From contig JANFOG010000002.1 in the NCBI GenBank assembly GCA_024336345.1, forward strand, positions 1,550,001 to 1,614,000: a stretch of 64,000 nucleotides of DNA. Direction: 5' to 3'. Positions within the stretch are counted from its first letter, which is position 1. Every line of letters begins with the position of its first letter. This document shows, one piece after another, positions 1-12,459 of this stretch. Under the pieces are notes generated by a model. It saw nothing but the letters and a program-made list of their open reading frames with translations. It had not been told where the DNA came from and did no database searches. Source of the stretch: Mariannaea sp. PMI_226 (Eukaryota; Ascomycota; Sordariomycetes; Hypocreales; Nectriaceae). The position numbers and the translations under genes were made by a program.

Positions 1-3000
1 CCGATAGTCAACCGCGTGCAACCGGCGAATCTCATGCCACCGACGAGGGTAACATTCAAACTTGAAAATCCCGAAACGGAGCCGCACTCCGTCCGTTGGA
101 GAGCGAAGAGGGGGAATGGGAAGGGGAGGGGGGGCCTGTAGATCATCCATGGTACTGACAAAACAAAACATGAGCTTGAGGCCCTCCGCCCCGAACAAGT
201 TCGGAACCTGTGAGTATGTTTTTCCTGCAGAGTCCATTCAATGACAACATCCGAAAGAGGACGACCGTCATGCCGTGCAATATCATTCGTCCTCAGTCCG
301 CGATGCCCCGATCCAGATTGGCGCACAAAGATGCAGCTAAATGGCATAAAAGCCAAGGTAGAGAGGATGAGCACAATGATGCTACTGTGCACACGAGTTA
401 CATCAGCATCATGTATGGATGAACTCATTCAGAACCAGAACCACTCACACATTTTACACACAAAGGTCACCCCCACGCGAAGGTCATCCCACGGACGACG
501 ACCCTGTCCCTGGGCTTGGACCATCCTCATCCCAGTCCGCTCTCTGCCCCCTCCCATCCCTCCCTCACCACGCGCTACCAGCATGAAGCCTGCCTATCGC
601 ATCGTGTGTCGTGGTCGTTTCCTGTAATGTCGCACATACAGTACCGTATCGCCGTAACTCCGTTCTGGACGCATCTATCTAGTGACTTCACGAAGCAAGC
701 ATCCATCATCACCAGCGCCAATGCCATGTTACGTCCCTGCAGGAGAACCTGCCAATCCATAAACCCCACGACTTCCATTCCCTCCTCAAGGGACTGTGAA
801 GCAGGTGACAGGACGAAAAGGGCGAGGGGCCAAGTTCTACACAGTAGTCATTGGCGACCTCTGAGAGAGCTCATGACCCGACATCCAGCAATAATCATGA
901 ACGTTCCTTGGGTCTAGCGAATCGCTCCCTCGCTTCAAGAGCTTTCTCCCCTGTCTACTGGGGAACCGACCCTGTTCGGGGTCTCAATGCAACTATGGCT
1001 TTGGTCCGTTGTCTGGGGGTAGCTAGCGAGAGCGGGCATCTACTACTGTACCATAGTATCAACGTCTTTGCCTGGGTTGCTTGCTCGCGCTCACGCTCCC
1101 CCCCACTTGTCCAATTCCAACCCCGCAACTGAATTGCGCCGCTCCGGATATTGGTCTGGTTGAACTAGTTTTTGAGTGGCCGGGTGTTAGCTGGCATACC
1201 ACGATGGGGAGGTAGGGATTCGCGCCAGGAAATCGAAAATCCACGGGCGACTGACTCAAGTCTACTAAGTACGAAACCACGAAGCACGGGAAGTGAGATG
1301 AACTATCTAGTATCTAGTATCTAGTCTCAGTCTTGGCTAAGACCGAATTTTTTACGGACCCGGCTCGCCGAAGGAGTGAGGTCAATTTGAGGGGGAGGAG
1401 GGGGAGATTACCGAGAAAGGCGACGAGAGGACGAGAATGTGAGAAAAAAGGCGGGACAGAAATGATCCGAGCGGCAAAGCTCTCAAGCCCGATAGCCGCA
1501 ACTGGATGATGCCATGTTCGTTCCCCCTGGTTGGGTGGGGGGCCTGCTGCATATTCTACACCTCCTGTACATACTGTGCCTAGTAACTAAGGTGGGTAGT
1601 GATGCTGTGATGGAAGGGAACCTTGATCTCCGAGAAGGGAATGCCGAGAACCTGCGCTTGAGATTTGATTATTGGTTACATCTCTCATATATCCCACGAG
1701 CTCCATGAACATGGTTGGTGTGTCGTGTCGTATAAGCAGCGCAATAGTGCGTTTGCTTGCTTGCATGCTTGCATGCTTGAGCATCACCATGTCGCAATGT
1801 CTCGTGGTCAATCTCAAATGCAGTTTAGACCTAGGCAGTTTGATCATGGTGTAACAGCTAAGACAGCGAGGCGAAGCCAAGCCTGCAAGCACCATGTCAA
1901 GCAGAGAAGACCAGAGAAGCGAAGCGCAGAGCAGAGTAGAGCAGAGCAGAGCAAGAGCAAGGAGCCCAGTCAAGTCAAGTCAAGTCAACCAACCAATCAC
2001 AGCTTTACGGCATATTCCTTTTCTTGCCTCAACGACACAACTCCCCATTCCATCCGATTGCATGCCACTTCTGGGGCGGGGGATCTCCAAGTGGCAGGTA
2101 TTGTGGAATTGGAACTACAGACGCAGCACCCTATTCGCTGTGTGGGGGATTTCAGTTCATGACAGCCTGGGTCGTCCTGGGTATTCTTGCTCACTGATCA
2201 GCAGCAATCTACCATAGTGCCATACGAACTACCCAGAGGTTAACTAGCTAGGGGAGGAACCAAAGAAGAAAAGGCGCCGGCCATCCGAAGCATCCAAACG
2301 GGCCGTGGACGGCACCGTCGGGCGGGAACGTCATCATCATGGAAGGGAACGGGAAAGGAGACAGAGTTTTCGTTTGCCATTACGCAAGAGAGGGACGGGA
2401 CAGCAAAGACGTACTAAGCCACGGGTACTAAAGGTACCTAGCTGCGAGCAAAAAGTCACTACGTGCACATCTCGTGCATCTCGTGCACATCTCATGTGTA
2501 CTATCGGACTGCACCTGAGGTGAACAAAGTACCTTGCGCGACCACTGCGCGGTAGTCAGGATTGTAGGTACCTCCAAGACCGCAAGACTGTACTGGGGCG
2601 GGGGTGGACGAGACAAACGGCGCAATTGCATCCCCCCTCTCCCTCGCTTCCAAGTAAAAATAAATTGTTTCCGAAGACGAAGGTACTGTACTTGAGTTCT
2701 GTGGGCTCCCTTCTGGTGGCCCAGTTAATAAAGCAAGCCAACGAAAGCCTTCCGAGAGGGGTCTCGCCCCCCCCCTCCTTCGTCCCCGGGGCCCTAGTCT
2801 CCCCAGCAAAAAGGTACGAAGTCGTCTCTACCGCTCCGTACCCGTTAACAGGATTACGTAGGTAGGCAGGTACAGTAGAGGCGTAGTCATGCAGTAGCAG
2901 CAGCAGCAGCAGGGCGCCCCCTCAATCTGGTGGAGAATATTAAGTTTGAAGCTCTCAGGAACCCAGAAAAGAACAAGGTGGAAGTACGGTGTCGTAGGTG

Positions 3001-4500
3001 GCCAAGAATTTTTTTTAGTTGCGTATCAAGGTATGATTGAGAAAAGTCGGTAAAGGAATGAAATTTTTTTTTGTTGACAAGAAGAAAAGAAGGAAGAAAA
3101 AATGGAGGGAAGCGGTGATCTATCTGTACGGGAGGTATGCACAATCAAATGTACATGTCATGTTGAATGCCCTTGTGAATAATGAATCATGTACTGTACG
3201 TCAATCAAAATCATGGAAGCCACACGAAGTAGGTACAGATCAAGAGATGCATCGATTCCATTCAACATAATATCATGTGCGGCACCCTCCTGGTACTTCT
3301 GACCTACAGTAGACCTGTAGTATAAATAGTACCAGAAAATGTATCTCGACAGACATGCAGCATCGCCTCATCGTGCGCCTTCGTGGCGTCTGAGAACTTC
3401 GTCTGTCAAGCTCGGACAAAGTACAGATAGTACAGCTAGGTAGGTACATACCTACAGTACCTAATCTGTACCAACGTGCCTTACGCACCATGTCATGCCC
3501 GTGGCTCTTGGTTGTGCTCATGCTCATGCTCATTGCTCATGTTATCCCCCAATAAAGTCATTCCAACCAAACAATCCAATCATCATCCACCCGCTCCTCA
3601 CTTGCCTTGTCTCTCAATTGTTTTTTTGGAGCCTCCTTCAAGTTCACCCTCCACATCCACTTTTTTCTTCGCCATTCGGCCAGTCATATGTGATACTGCT
3701 TGTACTCCTCCTCCACCACTACCACCACCACCATCACCTCCTCCTACTACTCCGAAAAACCCACCTTGTTGGATTCTCTCTGAGCTATCCACACGCACAC
3801 CCAAAGAAAAAACACCTTGCTGGGGAGGACGACAAGGTGGATGGTGCTCATGGTGGGTGCGTGCCTGGCATTGTCCATGATGCTAGCTCCGATCGGGATG
3901 GATGGAGGGGAGCCCTGCAACTGCAACTGCGCGACCTCGGTATGGACGGCCGTACTTTTGGGCGTCTCACCAAGTATCTACACAGCACGCAGCCCATCAT
4001 TCGTCCGTTGGCACGCCGCTCAAATGCCCCCATCGGATTAGGTCAACCTTGCCATGGCGTTCATGGGTCGCTGATGGTCAGGGACCGGAAACAACCCTGT
4101 CTTATAGTGTCTTATAGTGGCCGATGGGAGGGAAGACGACGACGAGCTACTGCTTGTGCCACCCTTCTCGCTCTCCAGGACCTGCTACCACCGCTATTAT
4201 GCGAGAGACCAAGCTAGTTCCAAGTCTTTGACCATGCCCCAACGCACGCTATTCTCTAGTCGACCGCTGCAGTATCAACTCGGCTGCATACCGTAGTTAT
4301 TCTCTGGTTCGTTCGTCTGCCGTACTTGGCTGAGCTTAGGCTTGTTGCTACGATTACCATCCGGGTGGTTCGCGGTTCAATGTGATGTATCAATCGCAAG
4401 CGTCTTCCCCCCATGCATGCCCACGCCATGCCACGCCAGTCCACCTAGATGATAACTACCTACCGACAAAACGGGCTATTCGCTGACAGATACAAGAAGT
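1..4500. other. Gene-free intergenic DNA
   Basis: No reading frame here has conserved motifs or a convincing exon chain; the open frames are short and overlap on both strands. Visible structure is limited to local repeats: a TATCTAG repeat near 1303-1327, GCTTGCAT repeats near 1754-1780, GCAGA and CAAGT repeats near 1925-1990, and a dense block of GGTAC/GTAGGTAC words at about 2410-3480. The block is described as a finding. Confidence 0.6.
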
Positions 4501-7029
4501 GAAGGCTTTCCCATCCTGATAACTACTTCTTCCCCTTCCCCCCCCCTTCCCCTCATCTCTCAATTCGACCCAAATAAAATAGTCCATGATCAAACCGAAC
4601 TCCAGTTCTACTCCCCATTCTGCCACTCACATTGTCGTTTGCCGATTGGTATTCTCCATAAACAGCTCCATACACTACCGCCTTGCCAAGTCTCTCGTGC
4701 CACGTCCAGACCAGTACTAAATCTGGAGCTGAAAGCAATTCCCCAGTTCTTTATCAATCAGCGCTCGGTTTTTATATTCACATCAGTACTCACTCGGTAC
4801 ACCCATACTACCAGACCGGTTCGCCAGGCATCTCCATTGTTATTTCGGCGTCGACACTACGAATTAGTTCAGGTCAGCCGTGTGTCAGCCACGCCCACCA
4901 CTTTGGAGAGTCACCCATCACATTCCCATCCTCATTCACCAAACTCGCACGTCTTCTTTTGCGCACGCACACACAGCTCCTCTGCTCTTCAGCCTGCTCA
5001 TGCTCACGCTCACGCTCACGCCTACGGTGCACCTTCTTGATTACTACTCACACGCGCACATTCGTATTACACCGTGAACCTATCCCAGGGGCTCATTGAT
5101 ACCACCACACCACGCCACCGACAACTCGAGTCTGACAAGACCACATCCCAAACAGGGAACGAACCCGCCACAAAGGTCACAAGAAGCTACCAATTTTTTT
5201 CTTTCCCTCTCTTTTCTGTTACCTATTAGGCCTCCCGGCAACGTCCTTGCAAGATCCCCCTGGTCGCTGCATCGCATCGACCAACTGGCGGAATCGAATC
5301 AACTTTGCATCGTCCCCTGCCAAGTCCCTGTCGAACTCAAAGAAAGTCGAGTGTTCGGTGTGTGTCTGGCTGTATCGATCAGTCGGTCGATTGCCCGCTA
5401 TCATTGGCTGAATCTGTTTGACTAGCCATCTCCGTTTTCGGCTTCTCACCCATTGTCAACCACGTCAAACAAAGGTCGAGTCACAGGAACCCCATATCGT
5501 ACAAATAGGTCTCGCGTGCCCCGACTTCGCCCAGTTCGCCGCGTGGACAGAGATTGCCGTGTGTACGTTTCAATTTTCCAAGACATAAGTCAAAGGAGAA
5601 TCATTCTGCCGTCATCGAATTTTCATTATTATTATTATTATTTGTTTGATTTCTTCTCATCTCTTGTCCTCCGTGGCATCGACCATCTGGAGACCCAACT
5701 TTTAGTGTAAGGAACTCGGCGCGAGCAGTACAGGTAGAGATACTTTGTACATTGTACTTGATACAATCAACGATCACCGCCAAAACAACACGAAGTCACC
5801 AAATCTAGTTTTCTCGCCCTCTGCTGCCTACTAAGCGAAGGAGAAAAGAAGAAAAAAAAGGCCAAAATAGACAAATCAGAGCCAGGTTCCCCCTCCATCA
5901 TCTTTGTTGCCAACCAACAACGGCCCCTGGCTTTCCCCCATTCTGACTCCAAGTCAACTTACACCCTACGGATACACAAAAAGAGCGATACTGCACCAAC
6001 GCCAAACGCCCGACTTTCAGGGCCTAAAGACTCAATAAATTGCACAATCAGAGCCAACCGCCCCGAACTTGAGCGTCGCTCAGCCTCGTCTCCACCTCGA
6101 CAGATCTGCTAGTCCTGCGAGTGCCTGATCGGTGACGCAACCCAGAGTCGCTCTCCCGTCACCCCTTGGGGTCCTGACGCCTTATTTAACCTCCCTCGAC
6201 TCATCGAGATCCTTCTTCCAGGAACGGAGAGTTGAAATACCCGTGAACCCCCTGCCTCAGAAAAAGAGCCGCACTCAAAGCTCAAAAATAATTCATCCTT
6301 CATCCTTGTGCGGCTTTCTCTTCTGCCTTTGGTCCGTTGCATTGTCACTGTCCAAGGAAGAAAAAAAAACAGTTATCCACACTAACATCCACCGGCCTTC
6401 TGTTCTCGGGGAATATCGACCTCTCGTCCCTGCACATGCGCAGGTGCCCCGACCGCACAATTTGCCACTCTGAAGTATCAACCCTGGCATCACACATTCC
6501 GTTTGCGACAAAGGTCGAGAAAAATTTTTGCAGCAATTTTTTTTCTTCTTCCCTCGCTTCGGTTCTTGCCCGTTGATTTGATCAAGGACAGAACGAGCAA
6601 TTGAAAAACCCTGAATCCCGGTGCCTAATACGGAACCCTTCAGAGGGCCCTGATAAGCACCATAGCCCAGGCCACTCCCCGCACTCGAACTACTGAAAAA
6701 AAAGTTCTCTCTCCTGGCTCCTGGCGCCAAAACGACTCCAGTGCCAGCGACTCCCGCCCGCTATCAATACGTAGCGCACACCCCGTATCAGTACGTCCGT
6801 ACCAAGTACACACCTTGGTACTCGTACTGATACCTTCCCTCTTTATCTCCTCTACCTCCCTCCCGCTCCACCTCCACATTCTATCCTCCCATTCTCTTCC
6901 CTCTCTTCCTCTCCTCTGCTCATATCATAACTTCTGCTCGTAGCCGTCTGCGGCTATTTTTCTTTCTTTTTCTTTCTTCTTCTTCCCTCTTTCACATTCC
7001 CTTCATTCTTCTTTCAATTCTCCCTCGCA
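4500..7029 (+). promoter_or_regulatory. CT-rich promoter/long leader upstream of the Ecl1-type gene
   Basis: The + strand is strongly pyrimidine-rich in many stretches (for example 6880-7028), as is common just upstream of and within 5' leaders of filamentous fungal genes. Several short ATG-initiated frames lie here (for example near 4639, 5096, 6132 and 6337). They show no conserved sequence but could act as upstream ORFs if the transcript starts this far out. The transcription start cannot be placed from sequence. Confidence 0.35.
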
Positions 7030-8145
7030 ATGCATCATAGCCGCAAGAAGTCGGGTCACGGCCTACCCAACACTTCGATGACGGACGTTCGAAAAGCCGT
7101 CACGGCCACCGATCCCACCAAGCCAAAGCGACCCGCCTTAACTCGGAAGCACACTCCTCAGAAGCTTGGCCGAAGTCAACGCGATCGAGAACGTGAATGG
7201 AGTGAGTCTTGGGAAGACGAAAGGGAGAGTTTCCCACAGTTCTGGTAAGTATTCACGATTGCCCTGGTGTTTTTTTTTCTCTCCCGTTATTTTATTTTCC
7301 CTCTATTTTTCAAATCACCCCCCCGGCCAAAACATTTGGTTCCTTGCTTTCTGCCCTGGCAGCACATGAGTGTGTGGTCATGCTCCAGCTCCAGGCGGAT
7401 ATGGGTTACCTTACCACCACCTTTCTCCTTTTTGATGAGACCATGAACCAGTTGCTGACCTCAATCCTCGTTCAGCATGACCTGCGAAAAACAGTTCATC
7501 CCTCACGACGACATGGGCCTCTACTGCTCCGACAAGTACGTATAATTCGTTGGCCCAACTTTTGGTTGTGGATCTAATTCCATCCACATTTGCCTCCCCC
7601 GCGTGTCCCAAACTCCGGTTTACTAATACCATCACTCTAGCTGCCGACGAATTGATCAAACATCGACGTCACAGCCGGCGGCTTCGGTTCGAGGATACGC
7701 GCCTGGCAACTATCCTTTCTACGCGGCGGGAAACCCGGAACCCAAGGACATCATTCCTCGAGCTTCGCCTTCAAGACCTAGTTCTCTTCATCTGAGTTCC
7801 CCACCGATGACCCCGGGTGCTGGCTCCGCTGCTTATCAACACACATCCGCCATTTCGGCCCTCCGGTCACTGAATATCCGCCCCCCCAGCCCTCCGTCAC
7901 CGACGGGCAGCACCAGTAACTTGTGGCCTTTCAGCCGCAGTGCCGCAACGAGCCCCCACAGCTCCTATTCCCGACCCTCTGCTGCCTACTTTTCGTCCAC
8001 ATACGACGGTGGCTACTACGGCAGCGGTGCCTACACCTACGACACGGGATCCAGTGGGATGGATCGCCCGCTGCCCTCCAGGCATCCTGGGACATACTCG
8101 CGCCCCAAGAGCATTGAGCTCGTGACACCCATGGTTAGCCGGTAA
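7030..8145 (+). CDS. Ecl1/2/3-type zinc-binding protein (lifespan/stress regulator family)
   Basis: Three exons (7030-7244, 7476-7535, 7641-8145) give 259 residues. Splicing across the 231-nt and 105-nt introns rebuilds the family signature FCMTCEKQF...YCSDNCRRIDQ, with zinc ligands C72, C75, C89 and C93 (CX2CX13CX3C). The middle exon is only 60 nt and carries most of the zinc motif, which supports the model. The N-terminus is basic (KKSGHG, KPKRP); the C-terminal half is Ser/Pro/Tyr-rich and low complexity. Fission-yeast Ecl1 family members extend chronological lifespan and respond to nutrient and metal starvation; filamentous fungal homologues are little studied, so a stress/nutrient role is inferred. 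The start is the first ATG after a CT-rich tract. An AATAAA lies at 8151, right after the stop. Confidence 0.85.
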
Positions 8146-11100
8146 CGAAAAATAAATAATCAGGGGGGCATATCCGCGGGGATTGTTTCCCCTGCGCACC
8201 AACCACCAACTTTCACTTTAGCGCAAAGCAGAGAAGCAGTGGAAGCGGATTGTGACTACCCTTTTCATGAGGCTGCAGGGCTAATGTGGTTGCACTCAGC
8301 TGAGTGCGCTAGGATTATCCTGTGTGGGGGGTGAGAGGGTTTCTAGTGGCTTCGGTCGTTGGCTCAGACTGTCTCCGCCTCTTGTCTTGCCCAAGATGGC
8401 TGATCACGATTGCGGGGTTACAGGGTTCTGTCAATTCTCGTCGCAAACCCCATCTCTTGAGAGAGAATGCCCATTCCCTCACACAAGGCACTGCTGGGAG
8501 CACAGCACAGCGCACGCCGTGTCTTGTAGCCATGTTTCTTCACATTGGTTGTCAGTCGGTAATCTGGGTATTTTTTTTTCTCTTTTTGGAGTGGGGAGTG
8601 CCTGTCCACTGCACACGCCTCTTTTGACAAGTCAATTCCCACACCCGGCGCTTAAAAGTTGTTTGTTTTTATTACTTCTTTCTTTTTTCTCCTTGCATGG
8701 CAGCGGAGTTGGAACGGTGGTATTCTGCTTCCTCGTCGTCTTCGGCAGATCGGTAATTTCCCCTCGACGATCCCTGCTATAGAGCAGTCCTCTGATCAAC
8801 CGGCTCGTGCTTGGCCTCGAACAGACGCAAAGCTAGCGTGAGCACGCAATTGATTAGCCAGGATCGATTTCTTTGTTTTATTTTATTTTATTTTCCTTCT
8901 TCCATAACCCCTGAGCTTGACCTCTCAGGATCACGAACGGCATATCATGGCAGCCCTTGGCATAATAGAAGACATTATTTCATGCATGCACGCATTCTGC
9001 ATTAGCTAGCGGTTACCTCGGTGGATGTATAATTTGTTTTGGATTTATTTTTATTTATTTTATTTTCGAATGACTTGTTATACTCTATGGGATTATTTCT
9101 TTATTTTCCATTTCCCGGTTTTTGGAGTCTAGATCACACCCCTCATCTTCAATGTCTCAAATACACACATACTTATACACATATATACACCCACCCAGAT
9201 CTCGGCTCGATGCACTTGATTAGTGCTTGGGCATGGGGGCTCATCAATTGAATCCTTGGAAATCCATCACGACTGTTGTACTATCCCATGGCTCTGTGAC
9301 ATTGTGAAGCATCATCATCATCATCACGGAATCACGGAATGCAACTAAGAGAGCTGCATTGCTGCACTTCCAAGTTCCGTTTCCACTCTCCGATAGAACT
9401 GCAGCAAGGAATCCTTTTTCACCTGTAGCCAGGAAAACGGCCCGGTTCCCGTCACCGCGGAACAGCGGCCCCCTCGAGTCAGTGTTGGATCCAGATCCAT
9501 TCCCCCCCAATCCACCAATAAAATAAGATGTAGATTGGGCTATCCTTGCAAGGATTCAGCGCCGCGGCAGTGTCATTACTGTAGGTACTACTGTACTGTG
9601 GTGCTGTAGTTTATAGCTCTCTCCCGAGAGTCAAAACACAAGCCAGAAAAAAAAGAAAGAAAAAAAAAAGGTTCGGCTCCCGCGCCATGGTGCAGGCCGA
9701 TTTCGCCTACTGCATTTCCCTAGTTTTGCCCTATTTTGGCAAAGTAACCGAAGACGTCTTTGGTTCCTGAGAGTTTACACTCTTTTTTAGTTTGAGGGGG
9801 GGTGGTTTCGTGGCGTTGCGAGAAAGAAATAAGAAGAAAAAAATGGCTGATTATTATCGTGGGGAACCATTTTCCCTTGGCGGGTTCCCCAGAGCTAAAA
9901 GTAGAGCTAGTGCTCTCGAGAGTCTGGAACGGGGTCTTCTGTTCTTGAGCGCGGGGTTTGAAATGAGGGATTGTCTGTGTGTCTGTGTGTCTGCTTGTCT
10001 GTCTGCTGGGGCCCCTTCTTGACAATTTTGTGTGTAAGAGAGTGGGTGAGTGAGTGAGATTGCCCCCCGTGTTTTCTTCTTTGCTTTTGCTTTGGTTTTT
10101 GCTTTCTTTTTTTTTTTTTTTTTTTTTCCCTTGAACATGAATAAAATCACAAGGAGAATAATAGGGAAGAGGAAGTGGGGGGTTGTTATTTTCTCATAGA
10201 AACAAGTACCGGTACTACTTTAGCTACTATGCGGCCCTCTTTCAGGTGCATGTTTTATTTTTCTTTAGCTCATGTACGAGGGAGGGAGCAATGAATGACG
10301 AGGAATTTCAATTAGATACATAGTGGATGAAAATAAAAAATAAATAAATAAAAATAAAAACGTGGGGTGGGGAGGGGCGTGGTTCAGTTGTGATGTGATA
10401 TGAAATGCCTAGAGTAAGGTAGTATGAGTGTGCGTCGTGTCTGTGTCTCTGTCTGTGTCTATATTTGTATCGGTGTCTGTGTTCTGTGTCAGCGTACGGT
10501 GCGCGTGTACGTGTGAGCAGAGTAGTATGCGTCATGTGAGATAGCACGAGGACACCTTCGGAATGATGGGGGGACGGGTGACCCTGGGGTAAGTGGGAGG
10601 GGGGGGGGAGGGGAAATATCGAACGCAGGCAGACGGGATGCATTGATTTGATGGGCTTTTGTTGGGGGAGGGGGAGGAGGGGGAGCAGGGCGATGAAGGC
10701 ATATAGGCACGTTACAGCTACGCTCGTGTTTTTTGCTCTCGTGATAGAGTTGGCCGTTTGTTGAGAAGGGAGATGTGGAATATGAGTGGTCGATGAAGGA
10801 ATGAATGGCTTGAGATGGTGATGCCTAGTCAGTCAACTGCTTCATGGCTACTCTGTCTCTCTCTATCCGCCGGGGGGGGATGTGTTTGTTTATTCTATTG
10901 GTTTATTCTAGTTTAGTTTAGTTTGGCTCGGAGTTGGTTTACATAGTACAGTAGTATCAAATTCCCTGGTTTTCGTGTTTTAATTGTGCAATACAATCTT
11001 GTCACTCGCAAGGCCCAGGTGGATTATTGCAGGGAGTAGACCAAGGATACAATATCGTCGGGCTGCTTCACAAGTCCTGAATGCAACAGTCGCAGCTTAT

Positions 11101-12459
11101 TTCTAACCCACCATCGTCAGCTCTGGATGTACGCAGTAGATTAGTTAGAGGGTGGGAAGGGGAGGGGAGGGGAGGACAAAACAAGAAAAAGTCGATTCTT
11201 GTTTTTTTTTCTCTCATGTCTGGTCATTCCGTCTTCCTCATCAAGTACTCTTCTCTCTCCTGGGTCGCGAATGGTATGAAAAACCACCGACACCAGCACC
11301 ATCTCGGCGGGTCTTCACTTACATGTAAAACAGGTGACACGTTAGACAAGACCCAACCTCATGCATCTGTGCAATCTCTGAGTAAGGTAGCCATACCGAC
11401 CCTTTGTTTCATTTACTATTCTGTCGACCTGCATTTCTCAGTTGCACAAACGCATATATAAATATATATAAATATATCGCACAGCATCGGTCGAATGAAC
11501 TTCAACCTGTTGTGTGTGCTCAGGGAGTCTTGTCAAAACCGCAGACCAGTTCTCATTCTCACAGCGTTGTATCAAAATACACATGACATGAAAGATCAAT
11601 ACTGTTGCTTGGCTCTCATCCTTACAGGATAACAGTGTATGGTTCACGTTATCATCAAACGACACTCAGCAGCTGGATAACAGTCAAACAAATATTCTTT
11701 CATGATAGGGTCATCTCTTTCGCAGTCCCTTCCCAAAGATAAAAGTACATAAACAACAATACACGTTCCAGCCTCTCTCAAGTTCCCCAGTTCATTTCAT
11801 TCAGTAAAAACTAGCACATTCCAGTTCGTTTCAGTATCTATCTACCACCTCAGGTCTCTTCCGTCTCCGACCTGAAGCACGCGTTATAGACTGCATGGTT
11901 GGCCCCGTCTCCTTCTCCCCTTACTGTCTCTCTCTCTCTCATTTCACTTCTGAAAGGTCTTTTTATGCGAGCCGAGAAAATATTGTCTTTTCATCGCCTC
12001 CTCCTCGAGAGAAGGCATCTGGAAATCATTTTGTTTTCTTGTATCATTTCTTTCAAACCTTCAAGCCGTGAAAGACAAGGGGCGTAAATTCATTGCCCGT
12101 CAAAGGATGAACCAGAAAGAAAAATAATAAGACGAGAGAGGAGAGGACAGTGGAAGAGAAAGATCAAAAAGGTATTCCGATTGGGAAAAGAAGTTCGTTA
12201 AGAATAAAGAGTAGGGCAGGGTCTAGGCCCCAAATCCACCGCCGGCCTCGCGATGGTAGAGTCAACGAAGAGAAGTCAAGACGGGTTAACAATGATTTTT
12301 TGAAAATAGGCACGGGCCTAACTCCTGAGCAGGTCCGGGATTTCTTTTAATTTCGTCATACGCAATAAATCACGACGTCTGTTCCGTTCCGTTTCCGTTC
12401 CGTCCCGAGCATCCACGCCGAGTTTCTAAGTCATTGCTCAATGCTATGCCAGGGTCAAG
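8146..12459. other. Long convergent intergenic region
   Basis: This 4.3-kb gap lies between the 3' ends of the Ecl1-type gene and the flippase gene. No supported gene was seen. It contains A/T-run arrays of TTTTA type at 8876-8893, 9041-9064 and 10330-10360, a poly-T run near 10108-10127, TGTGTC-type repeats near 9970-10010 and 10435-10490, and an (AT)-rich stretch near 11452-11475. Parts probably serve as 3' UTRs of both neighbours. Confidence 0.5.
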
